This document shows, in pieces, positions 1 to 7,128 of a stretch of DNA of 10,192 nucleotides (position 1 is its first letter; every line of letters starts with the position of its first letter). Made by a program: the position numbers and the translations under genes. Source of the DNA: Flavobacteriales bacterium (lineage in GTDB: Bacteria; Bacteroidota; Bacteroidia; Flavobacteriales; TMED113); the NCBI GenBank assembly GCA_002696965.1, contig NZUB01000033.1:1-10192 (forward strand), read 5' to 3'. The notes below the pieces were generated by a model. It worked only from the letters and a program-made list of their open reading frames with translations, searched no databases and had not been told where the DNA came from.

Positions 1-60
1 AACTTTTTCACAGAAACCAAAAATGTCTGTCTTAAGATTGAAAACAACAATAATATATAA
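1..60 (+). CDS. C-terminal end of an aldehyde dehydrogenase, 2-aminomuconate-semialdehyde dehydrogenase-like (5' part outside window)
   Basis: The first reading frame is open from base 1 to a TAA at 58-60 and encodes 19 residues containing FFTETKNVCLKI. Aldehyde dehydrogenases of the 2-aminomuconate / 2-hydroxymuconate semialdehyde group (human ALDH8A1 and bacterial XylG/DmpC-like enzymes) end in a closely similar way: an F-F/Y-T-E-x-K-x-(I/V)-x-(I/V)-K string at the extreme C-terminus. The match covers only about 12 residues, so this is a motif-based call from memory. The next gene, a RidA protein of 2-aminomuconate-deaminase type, acts on the product of exactly this dehydrogenase in the kynurenine / 3-hydroxyanthranilate pathway, which makes the call more likely. 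The gap to that gene is 27 nt, suggesting one operon. The short asparagine-rich extension after the motif is ordinary for an AT-rich genome. Confidence 0.55.
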   Translation, partial: NFFTETKNVCLKIENNNNI

Positions 61-87
61 TATATTTATCTTGATAATCTACACAAA

Positions 88-525
88 ATGAAAAACCACT
101 TTAACTCCACAAATGCACCAAAACCTGTTGGACACTACCCACATGCAAAAAAAGCGGGCGAATTTCTTTTTTTATCTGGAGTTGGCCCCCGAAAAAGAAA
201 TAGTGAGTCTATTCCAGGTGTAAACATTAATAATAATGGTGACATTGTAAGTTATAGTATTCGCGAACAGTGTATTGCTGTTTTTGAGAATGTGCGGTTG
301 GTGTTGGAGGATTCTGGAGCGGGGTGGGGTGACATTATAGATGTTACTGTTTTTTTAACTAACATGAAGGATGATTTTAAAGTTTTTAATGAGCTTTATA
401 AAGAGTATTTTTGTGATCCCTTTCCAACCAGAACAACAGTAGAGGTGCTTTCTTTGCCAACACCTATTGCTATTGAGCTAAAAGTTATTGCGCATCTAAA
501 AAAAAGCCCAAAGCATGTTTCCTGA
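88..525 (+). CDS. RidA-family (YjgF/YER057c/UK114) enamine/imine deaminase, 2-aminomuconate deaminase-like
   Basis: This 145-residue protein is a single RidA domain, slightly longer than classical RidA (about 128). Residues that bind the imine substrate in E. coli RidA are recognisable: Y17, G31, R115 in the PTRTTVEV motif and E130, with the same 15-residue Arg-Glu spacing as R105/E120 of E. coli. The family is a soluble trimer that hydrolyses reactive enamines and imines. An insertion after the SGVGPR motif (about residues 35-57, with PGV and GDIVSYS), followed by IREQ...FENV and DVTVFLTNMKDDF, resembles 2-aminomuconate deaminases, which convert 2-aminomuconate to 4-oxalocrotonate in tryptophan catabolism. 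The dehydrogenase tail just upstream fits that role; a general housekeeping RidA function is the alternative. The ATG has an A/T-rich leader and no Shine-Dalgarno. The last 11 nt overlap the start of ileS, implying co-transcription and translational coupling. Confidence 0.85.
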   Translation: MKNHFNSTNAPKPVGHYPHAKKAGEFLFLSGVGPRKRNSESIPGVNINNNGDIVSYSIREQCIAVFENVRLVLEDSGAGWGDIIDVTVFLTNMKDDFKVFNELYKEYFCDPFPTRTTVEVLSLPTPIAIELKVIAHLKKSPKHVS

Positions 526-3500
526 ACACAAAAACCTAGACTTAGCTAAAATTTGTTCTAAGGTCAATGATGCTTGGGAGCAAAATCGGGTGTTTGAACA
601 AAGTGTAGAACAAAGACCTAAAAATAATTTGTTTGTGTTTTATGAGGGGCCGCCCTCTGCCAATGGTCTACCTGGTATTCACCATTTGATGGCAAGGTTA
701 ATAAAAGATATTTTTTGTAGATATAAAACTTTGAGCGGTTTTCGGGTGGAACGCCGCGCGGGTTGGGACACACATGGTTTACCGGTTGAATTAAGTGTTG
801 AAAATGAACTTGGAATTAAAAAAGATGATATTGGAAAAACCATATCTATTTCTGAGTATAATAAGGCTTGTAAAAAAACCGTTATGAGGTACACCAAAGA
901 GTGGAACAGGTTAACCAAACTAATGGGCTACTGGGTTGATGTGGACTCGCCTTATATAACATATGAAAATAAATACATAGAAACTGTTTGGTTTTTATTA
1001 AAACGACTTTTTGAAAAAAATCTTATTTACAAGGGATACACAATACAACCTTATTCACCCGCAGCCGGAACCGGTCTTAGTTCACACGAGTTGAACCAGC
1101 CGGGGTGTTACAAATTGGTGAAAGATTTGAGTGTTGTTGCGCTTTTTAAAATGCTTGACCCCCCAAAAACAATAGACACCCACAAAGAGATTTTTTTTAT
1201 GGCCTGGACAACAACCCCTTGGACCCTTTTTGCAAACACCGGTTTAGCTGTTGGTAAAAAAATATCATATGTTTTTGTAGAAACAATAAACCCCTATACA
1301 AAAAAAGATTGTGTTGTGATTTGTGCAAAAGACAGGCTTTTATCAATTTTTGACGAAAAAACAATTAAAAATATCCAACGTGCAGTTCCAGGGGCCAAAC
1401 CCTCCTATAGGGTTTTGGGTGAGTGTTTGGGGTCTGATTTGATTGAAGCAAAATATCAACCACCTTTTGATTATATTCAACCACCCAAACAACATGGTAA
1501 ACCTTTTCGTGTTATAAGCGCAGATTTTGTAAACACTAATGATGGAACTGGTATTGTTCATTTAGCGCCAACATTTGGTTCTGATGACTTTATGGTGGCA
1601 CAAAAAGAAAAACTACCACTAATGTTGGTGAAAAACGACTCTGGAAAACTAGTTCCAATAGTAAACTTAAACGGGTTCTTTGTTGATGGACTTGGAGAGT
1701 TTTCTGGTCGCCCGATTAAGCCCTCTTTTGCTGATCAACCTGGTTCAGATTCTGTTGATGTTGATATTGTTGTAAAACTTAAATCTATCGGTCGTGCGTT
1801 TAAATCTGAAAAGTATGAACATAGTTACCCTCACTGCTGGAGAACTGACAAGCCTATTTTATACTACCCCTTAGACTCTTGGTTTATTAGATCAACAAAG
1901 TATAAGGACCTTATGATTAAGGAGAATCAAAAAATTAACTGGAAGCCTAAAAAAACGGGGGAAGGTCGTTTTCAAAACTGGTTGGAAAACATCAATGACT
2001 GGAACCTTTCGCGATCTCGCTTTTGGGGAATTCCTCTCCCTATTTGGAAAAGTAAAAGCTCCAATCACGTGGTTTGTGTTGGTTCTGTTGAGGAGTTAAA
2101 GGAGCTTTGTGGTCATTCTGTTAAAATGGGTCACATGAAAAAAAACCCACTGGAAAACTTTATCCCCAAAAACATGGAGGAAGAAAATTATAAACTATTT
2201 GATTTACACAAAAACTTTGTTGATAAAATTGTGTTGTGTGACCCTGATGGTGAGCCGATGTTTCGCGAGAATGATGTGATTGATGTTTGGTTTGACTCTG
2301 GTGCAATGCCCTTTGCACAGTGGCACTATCCATTTGAAAACAAAGAATTAATTGATTCTAGGTCGTTTTTCCCAGCAGACTTTATTGCTGAGGGTGTGGA
2401 TCAAACAAGGGGTTGGTTTTTTACACTCCATGCAATTTCGGTTATGTGTTTTGGTGAGGCTGCTTATAAAAATGTTGTTTCTAACGGTCTAGTTGTAGAT
2501 AAAAATGGTCAAAAAATGTCAAAACGAATTGGTAACACAATTGACCCCTTTAAAGAGTTAGAAAAACATGGCGCCGACTCTATAAGGTGGTATATGGCAA
2601 CCAACTCCCAGCCTTGGGACAACTTAAAATTTGATCTTAGTGGTGTTGTGGAAATTAAACAAAAGTTTTTTAGCACACTACACAATATTTATTCATTTTT
2701 TTCTTTATATGCCAACATTGACAACTTTAAGTATCTTGAGAAAACTATTCCTGTTAAAGAGCGTCCCGTTTTGGACCAGTGGATTTTAAGTGAAATAAAT
2801 CATCTTATAAGCCTGGTGAAGGGTTATTATAATAACTTTGAGCCCACGCTGGCAGGAAGAGAAATTCAGGGTTTTGTTGTAGATAAGTTAAGCAATTGGT
2901 ATGTTAGACTTTGTAGAAGACGTTTTTGGAAGGGAGAGTATGATCAAAACAAAATATCTGCATATCAAACACTTTATGACTGTTTGGTGGTGGTTGCTAA
3001 GATTGCTTCCCCTATTGCCCCCTTTTACATGGACCAAATATATTGTGACCTAAACAAAAACACCAACAAGGAACCTTGTGATTCTGTTCATTTGGCCCGT
3101 TTTCCTGATAACTTTTTACAAAAAACAAACCACTCGCTTTTATCCTCTATGAGGTTAACAAAAGAGGTTTGTTCTTTAGCGTTGTCATTGAGAAAAAAAC
3201 ACAGCATCAGGGTTAGACAACCATTAAGTTCTATTACTGTTTGTTTAGATGGGGAGATTTCTAGTAATGACCTGTTTATAGACCTAATAAAATCTGAAAT
3301 AAATGTAAAACAAGTGTTGTTTGCAGACAATTCTAATGATGTAGTAGAACGTAGTCTTGTGGTAAACTTTCCTGTTTTGGGTAAAAAACATGGAGGACTT
3401 GTGAAAAAAATTGTTGGTGCCATCAACGGTTTGTCACAGTCTGATGTTAATATATATGAAAAAAAGGGGGAATTGGACTTGATGATTGGTGGGGATAAGT

Positions 3501-3874
3501 TAACCTTTTCGGGAGATGATCTTGAAGTTCGGGTGAAAAACATGCCCGGATACTTAACCGCTCAATCTGAGGGGGTGCTAGTAACATTAAACACTCATAT
3601 TTCTGCGGAGCTTAAAGCAGAGGGGTATGTTAGAGAATTTGTAAACAGGGTTCAAAACATAAGAAAGGAGCTTGGGTTTGTTGTAACAAATAGGGTTGTG
3701 CTTTCGGTTTTTGGTGACGAGGACGCCCTAAATATGATAAAGGCACACGAACAATATGTTTCTGAAGAGCTTTTGGTTGAATCATTTGCATACACTAAAT
3801 CACCACCAAAAAATAGTTTTCTTTTTGAATTTAATAATTTTAAAATGTATATTGGTGTTGAGTTAAACATCTAA
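515..3874 (+). CDS. ileS: Isoleucyl-tRNA synthetase, type 2 (eukaryote-like) with GIHH variant of the HIGH motif
   Basis: IleRS charges tRNA-Ile with isoleucine in the cytoplasm and removes mischarged valine. The 1119 residues follow the class I plan. The Rossmann catalytic core contains GPPSANGLPGIHH (GIHH at residues 54-57, where most enzymes have HxGH), then RAGWDTHGLPVE at 82-92. The editing domain (CP1) follows, starting near AWTTTPWTL at 230-238. The KMSKR loop is at 667-671. After it come the anticodon-binding helices (with WYVRLCRRRFW) and a C-terminal region with a REFVNRVQNIRKELGF motif. KMSKR rather than KMSKS, and the absence of the C-terminal cysteine zinc finger of type 1 enzymes, indicate the eukaryote-like type 2, which is usually mupirocin-tolerant. 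The ATG lies inside the preceding gene (11-nt overlap) after an A-rich stretch. The next gene follows after 12 nt, so the two are probably one operon. Length is normal for Bacteroidota IleRS. Confidence 0.97.
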   Translation: MFPEHKNLDLAKICSKVNDAWEQNRVFEQSVEQRPKNNLFVFYEGPPSANGLPGIHHLMARLIKDIFCRYKTLSGFRVERRAGWDTHGLPVELSVENELGIKKDDIGKTISISEYNKACKKTVMRYTKEWNRLTKLMGYWVDVDSPYITYENKYIETVWFLLKRLFEKNLIYKGYTIQPYSPAAGTGLSSHELNQPGCYKLVKDLSVVALFKMLDPPKTIDTHKEIFFMAWTTTPWTLFANTGLAVGKKISYVFVETINPYTKKDCVVICAKDRLLSIFDEKTIKNIQRAVPGAKPSYRVLGECLGSDLIEAKYQPPFDYIQPPKQHGKPFRVISADFVNTNDGTGIVHLAPTFGSDDFMVAQKEKLPLMLVKNDSGKLVPIVNLNGFFVDGLGEFSGRPIKPSFADQPGSDSVDVDIVVKLKSIGRAFKSEKYEHSYPHCWRTDKPILYYPLDSWFIRSTKYKDLMIKENQKINWKPKKTGEGRFQNWLENINDWNLSRSRFWGIPLPIWKSKSSNHVVCVGSVEELKELCGHSVKMGHMKKNPLENFIPKNMEEENYKLFDLHKNFVDKIVLCDPDGEPMFRENDVIDVWFDSGAMPFAQWHYPFENKELIDSRSFFPADFIAEGVDQTRGWFFTLHAISVMCFGEAAYKNVVSNGLVVDKNGQKMSKRIGNTIDPFKELEKHGADSIRWYMATNSQPWDNLKFDLSGVVEIKQKFFSTLHNIYSFFSLYANIDNFKYLEKTIPVKERPVLDQWILSEINHLISLVKGYYNNFEPTLAGREIQGFVVDKLSNWYVRLCRRRFWKGEYDQNKISAYQTLYDCLVVVAKIASPIAPFYMDQIYCDLNKNTNKEPCDSVHLARFPDNFLQKTNHSLLSSMRLTKEVCSLALSLRKKHSIRVRQPLSSITVCLDGEISSNDLFIDLIKSEINVKQVLFADNSNDVVERSLVVNFPVLGKKHGGLVKKIVGAINGLSQSDVNIYEKKGELDLMIGGDKLTFSGDDLEVRVKNMPGYLTAQSEGVLVTLNTHISAELKAEGYVREFVNRVQNIRKELGFVVTNRVVLSVFGDEDALNMIKAHEQYVSEELLVESFAYTKSPPKNSFLFEFNNFKMYIGVELNI

Positions 3875-3886
3875 ACTTTACGTATT

Positions 3887-4270
3887 ATGGCAAAGGGGGT
3901 TTCAAAAAGGTATTCTGACAAAGATCTTGCTGGATTTAAAAAAATTATTATTAAAAAAATTGAAACAGCACAGAAGGATTTAAAACTATTAAAAGACTCA
4001 TATAGCAACGCCTCGTCTAATGGAACAGATGACACATACTCTTCTTTTAAGTCTTTTGAAGAAGGCTCCGAAACCCTTTCCAAAGAGTCTAATACACTTC
4101 TTGCCTCTAGACAAGAAAAGTTTATACGAGATTTGAAAAATGCGCTAATCCGTATTGAAAACAAAACTTATGGTATATGTCGAGAAACAGGTAGGTTGAT
4201 TGATAAAAAAAGACTTGTTCTTGTGCCACACGCCACTTTAAGCATTGAAGCTAAAAATAAATCTAAGTAG
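3887..4270 (+). CDS. TraR/DksA-family regulator with degenerate zinc finger
   Basis: A 127-residue protein with DksA/TraR architecture: two charged helices (about 10-40 and 58-93) joined by a loop holding D48-D49, then a small C-terminal domain. DksA-type proteins insert a coiled coil into the secondary channel of RNA polymerase and tune transcription, often with ppGpp. Here the globular domain reads YGICRETGRLIDKKRL followed by VPHATLSIEAK. This is the usual C-terminal signature of the Bacteroidota members, but only one cysteine (C98) remains of the C4 zinc site, so zinc binding is unlikely. The protein starts 12 nt after ileS and its TAG shares one base with the lspA GTG, so it sits in an ileS-lspA transcription unit, a common order in Bacteroidota. 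Its target genes cannot be read from sequence, and equivalence to E. coli DksA is an inference. Confidence 0.88.
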   Translation: MAKGVSKRYSDKDLAGFKKIIIKKIETAQKDLKLLKDSYSNASSNGTDDTYSSFKSFEEGSETLSKESNTLLASRQEKFIRDLKNALIRIENKTYGICRETGRLIDKKRLVLVPHATLSIEAKNKSK

Positions 4271-4839
4271 TGTTAGGGGGGGGGGGTCGCATAAAGCTCT
4301 GGAAGCCCGTTGTTATTATTGTTCTATTAGACCAGTTATTAAAACTATATATTAAGACAACTTTTGAAGTTGGTGAAAGTTTTTCTGTTTTTCCTTGGTT
4401 TATTATATATTTTGTTGAAAACAATGGTTTTGCTTTTGGTTTAGAGTTTTTTGGTGCATATGGTAAGCTTTTTCTAACTTTTACTAGGATATTTTTTGTT
4501 GTTTTTATTTGTTTGTGGCTTAAAAAAATTCTAAACAAGACTAATCCGCAACCACGCCTTATGATTTGGGCATTTGTTTTAATAATTTCTGGGGCTATTG
4601 GCAATATTATAGATAGTGTTTTCTATGGTTTTATTTTTGGCTATGCCCCCATTTTTTTTGGAAAGGTTGTTGATATGTTTTATTTTCCTATTTTAACTGG
4701 AACATACCCGAGTTGGTTTCCTTTTTTAGGTGGGGAAGAGTTTGTTTTTTTTAGATATATTTTTAATATTGCTGATAGCTCGATTACCATTGGTGCTTTT
4801 TTACTTCTTTTTTTGCATAAACAAATTCCAACGAAATAA
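4270..4839 (+). CDS. lspA: Lipoprotein signal peptidase (signal peptidase II), GTG start, with a G11 tract in the first codons
   Basis: LspA is the inner-membrane aspartyl protease that removes signal peptides from diacylglyceryl-modified prolipoproteins. The 189 residues hold about four hydrophobic segments (roughly 12-28, 66-86, 98-116 and 163-183). Family motifs are DQ at 21-22, VENNGFAFG at 49-57, and the two catalytic aspartates D115 in SGAIGNIID and D169 in FNIADSS. The GKVVDMFYFP segment at 131-140 is typical of flavobacterial LspA. The GTG at 4270 is the only ATG/GTG/TTG start before the conserved DQ, and the frame is closed by TAA just upstream. Translation must therefore begin there and run through the poly-G run, encoding four glycines. 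The start shares its G with the preceding TAG stop, suggesting termination-reinitiation coupling. Loss or gain of one G would stop or scramble the protein. Confidence 0.94.
   Translation: MLGGGGRIKLWKPVVIIVLLDQLLKLYIKTTFEVGESFSVFPWFIIYFVENNGFAFGLEFFGAYGKLFLTFTRIFFVVFICLWLKKILNKTNPQPRLMIWAFVLIISGAIGNIIDSVFYGFIFGYAPIFFGKVVDMFYFPILTGTYPSWFPFLGGEEFVFFRYIFNIADSSITIGAFLLLFLHKQIPTK
4276..4286 (+). repeat. Homopolymeric G11 tract inside the lspA 5' coding region
   Basis: Eleven consecutive G residues lie two codons after the lspA GTG. I see no comparable G run elsewhere in this AT-rich window. Mononucleotide G tracts of this length are classical slipped-strand mispairing sites. With 10 G the frame reads GTC GCA TAA and stops almost at once. 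With 12 G it shifts and stops at a TAA about 27 codons later. Either expansion or contraction by one would switch off this lspA copy. Confidence 0.95.
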
Positions 4840-4902
4840 CTGTTTTTTTTCCTGTTTTTTCTTTTTGTTATTTATATTTGCGGAACTAAAAAAATATTAC
4901 TT
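4840..4902 (+). promoter_or_regulatory. Candidate Bacteroidota-type promoter of hppA (-7 box TATATTTG at 4873-4880)
   Basis: The 63-nt gap between lspA and hppA is T-rich and contains TATATTTG at 4873-4880, an exact match to the TAnnTTTG -7 element used by the Bacteroidota primary sigma factor. The expected -33 TTTG is not perfect: CCTG at 4851-4854 lies 18 nt upstream. Transcription would then start near 4887, leaving a leader of about 16 nt before the ATG at 4903. No GC-rich hairpin is visible, so lspA read-through into hppA remains possible. Confidence 0.45.
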
Positions 4903-7128
4903 ATGAACTTTTTATTAGATAATTTAATTTTTGTTGCCCCTGTTTTGGGTGTTGTTGGTTTGTTTTTTATGTTTTTAAAATCCGCTTGGGTTTCTAAACA
5001 GGATGCTGGAGACAAAAAAATGGTAGAACTCTCAAATCATATTGCAAAAGGTGCTATGGCTTTTTTAGTTGCCGAATGGAAAGTTTTGGGGATTTTTTCA
5101 ATAATTGCGGCCGGTCTTTTAGCTTGGTCTGGAACACTAGTTGAAACCTCAACACCATATATTGCGGTTTCCTTTATTATTGGAGCGGTTTTTTCTGCAC
5201 TTGCGGGATATTTTGGAATGAATATTGCCACTAAAGCAAATGTGAGAACCACTCAAGCTGCACGAACAAGTCTTTCTAAGGCGTTGGGGGTTTCTTTTGT
5301 TGGTGGAACTGTTATGGGGCTTGGTGTTGCTGGTTTGGCTGTTTTTGGTTTAGGTAGTTTGTTTATTTTATTTAATTATATGTATAATGCTTCCTCTGGC
5401 GGCTTTGTTGACATGCACAATATGGAGATTGCTTTGGAGGTTTTAGCTGGCTTTTCTCTTGGTGCAGAGTCTATAGCTTTGTTTGCAAGAGTTGGGGGCG
5501 GTATTTATACAAAGGCGGCTGATGTTGGCGCAGATTTAGTTGGAAAAGTAGAAGCTGGTATTCCTGAAGATGATCCAAGAAATCCGGCGACTATTGCTGA
5601 TAATGTTGGTGATAATGTTGGTGATGTTGCTGGTATGGGGGCGGATCTTTTTGGTTCTTATGTTGCAACAATACTTGCAACAATGGTGCTAGGTAGAGAG
5701 GTTGTTGTTGGAACCCCAAACGCTGAAGGTATGTATGAGTCTATGCCCTTTATTCTTTTGCCTATGGTTATTGCTGGTTTAGGATTGGTTTTTTCTATTA
5801 TTGGGGCATATTTTGTAAAAATAAAAGACGAGTCCGGGTCTGTTCAGGGTGCTTTAAATCTTGGAAACTGGCTATCTATTGTTTTAACCCTGGTTGCTTC
5901 TTATTTTGTAATAAATGAATTAATCCCCTCTAATGAAATTTCCATAAGAGGTAGTATTTTCACAAAAGAGGGTGTGTTTTGGGCTGTTTTCACGGGGCTT
6001 GTTGTTGGAGGTTTGATGTCAATAATAACAGAGTACTACACTTCTATGGGTAGAAGACCTGTTAATTCAATTATAAAACAATCTTCGACAGGCCACGCTA
6101 CAAATATTATTGGTGGGCTTGCTGTTGGGATGGAATCTACTGTTTTGCCAATTTTGGTTCTTTCTGCTGGAATATTTATTTCCTTTTTATTAGCTGGTTT
6201 ATATGGGGTTGCTATAGCGGCAGCTGGAATGATGGCAACAACAGCTATGCAGCTTGCTATTGATGCTTTTGGGCCAATTGCTGACAACGCTGGTGGAATT
6301 GCTGAAATGAGTGGTCTTCCAAAAGAGGTGAGGGAAAGAACCGACAATCTGGATGCTGTTGGAAACACAACAGCAGCTGCAGGTAAGGGGTTTGCAATTG
6401 CTTCTGCTGCGCTTACTGCTCTTGCTTTGTTTGCCGCTTTTGTTGGGTTGGCAGGAATTGACTCTATTGATATTTATAAGGCTGATGTTTTGGCTGGTCT
6501 TTTTGTTGGGGCAATGATTCCATTTATTTTTTCATCTCTAGCTATTGCTGCTGTTGGAAGGGCTGCAATGGATATGGTTAATGAGGTTCGTCGGCAATTC
6601 AAAGAAATTCCTGGAATAATGGAGGGTAAAGCAACACCTGAATACGAAAAATGTGTTGAAATATCAACAAAGGCATCTATAAGAGAAATGATGCTTCCTG
6701 GTTCAATACCTTTGGTTGTGCCTGTTGTTGTAGGGTTTGTTTTTGGACCAGAAGTTCTAGGTGGTCTTTTAGCTGGAGTAACTGTTTCAGGGGTTTTAAT
6801 GGGTATTTTCCAAAATAATGCAGGGGGCGCCTGGGACAATGCAAAAAAAGCTATTGAGGCTAGTGGTGAAAAAGGATCTGATTCCCACAAGGCTTCTGTA
6901 ACTGGCGATACTGTTGGAGACCCGTTTAAAGACACGTCTGGGCCCTCTATGAATATTTTAATAAAGCTCATGAGTATTGTTGCTTTAGTTATCGCTCCTC
7001 ACATTCGTGTTTCTGATGATGCTAATAATGTTCATTCATCAGACTTTAATTATGATGTAGAAAAAACTCTTGTTGTTAAAGATGTGGTGAAAAAAGAGTC
7101 TAAAGACGTTGTTAATTATTTAGACTAA
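4903..7128 (+). CDS. hppA: Membrane-bound ion-translocating inorganic pyrophosphatase, K+-dependent type
   Basis: This enzyme couples hydrolysis of cytoplasmic pyrophosphate to pumping of H+ and/or Na+ across the inner membrane. The 741 residues form a polytopic protein with about 16 hydrophobic segments and the acidic, lysine-containing active-site loops of the family: DVGADLVGKVE at 207-217, DDPRNPATIADNVGDNVGD within 223-241, the aspartates of GGAWDNAKK near 641-649, and GDTVGDPFKDTSGP at 668-681. The subfamily motif is GNTTAAAGKG at 487-496. Alanine after GNTT, with glycine three residues on, is the signature of K+-requiring enzymes; K+-independent ones carry lysine and threonine. The pumped ion cannot be decided by eye. 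After the last membrane segment (about 684-698) there is a charged tail of about 40 residues rich in Asp, Lys and Val. The 3' end overlaps convergent asd by 17 nt. An exact -7 box upstream suggests its own promoter. Confidence 0.97.
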   Translation: MNFLLDNLIFVAPVLGVVGLFFMFLKSAWVSKQDAGDKKMVELSNHIAKGAMAFLVAEWKVLGIFSIIAAGLLAWSGTLVETSTPYIAVSFIIGAVFSALAGYFGMNIATKANVRTTQAARTSLSKALGVSFVGGTVMGLGVAGLAVFGLGSLFILFNYMYNASSGGFVDMHNMEIALEVLAGFSLGAESIALFARVGGGIYTKAADVGADLVGKVEAGIPEDDPRNPATIADNVGDNVGDVAGMGADLFGSYVATILATMVLGREVVVGTPNAEGMYESMPFILLPMVIAGLGLVFSIIGAYFVKIKDESGSVQGALNLGNWLSIVLTLVASYFVINELIPSNEISIRGSIFTKEGVFWAVFTGLVVGGLMSIITEYYTSMGRRPVNSIIKQSSTGHATNIIGGLAVGMESTVLPILVLSAGIFISFLLAGLYGVAIAAAGMMATTAMQLAIDAFGPIADNAGGIAEMSGLPKEVRERTDNLDAVGNTTAAAGKGFAIASAALTALALFAAFVGLAGIDSIDIYKADVLAGLFVGAMIPFIFSSLAIAAVGRAAMDMVNEVRRQFKEIPGIMEGKATPEYEKCVEISTKASIREMMLPGSIPLVVPVVVGFVFGPEVLGGLLAGVTVSGVLMGIFQNNAGGAWDNAKKAIEASGEKGSDSHKASVTGDTVGDPFKDTSGPSMNILIKLMSIVALVIAPHIRVSDDANNVHSSDFNYDVEKTLVVKDVVKKESKDVVNYLD

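Noticed and set aside
37..68. Promoter-like pair ATTG (37-40), 20 nt, TATATTTA (61-68) before the deaminase gene.
   Set aside because: Each element has a mismatch, the upstream element lies inside the end of the preceding gene, and the 27-nt gap suggests an operon. It is possible but not supported enough to annotate.
23..91. Short + strand reading frame (ATG at 23, TGA at 89-91) overlapping the deaminase start as ATGA.
   Set aside because: Its 22 residues look like translated AT-rich spacer, and the other frame ending at 58-60 matches a known aldehyde dehydrogenase C-terminus.
3088..3543. Minus-strand 151-residue open frame inside ileS.
   Set aside because: It is antisense to conserved IleRS coding sequence, has no recognisable motif, and is best explained as a shadow frame.
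6474..6971. Minus-strand 165-residue open frame inside hppA.
   Set aside because: It lies opposite the conserved pyrophosphatase catalytic region, its Pro/Ser/Thr-rich translation is what antisense of Gly/Ala/Val codons gives, and no family is recognisable.
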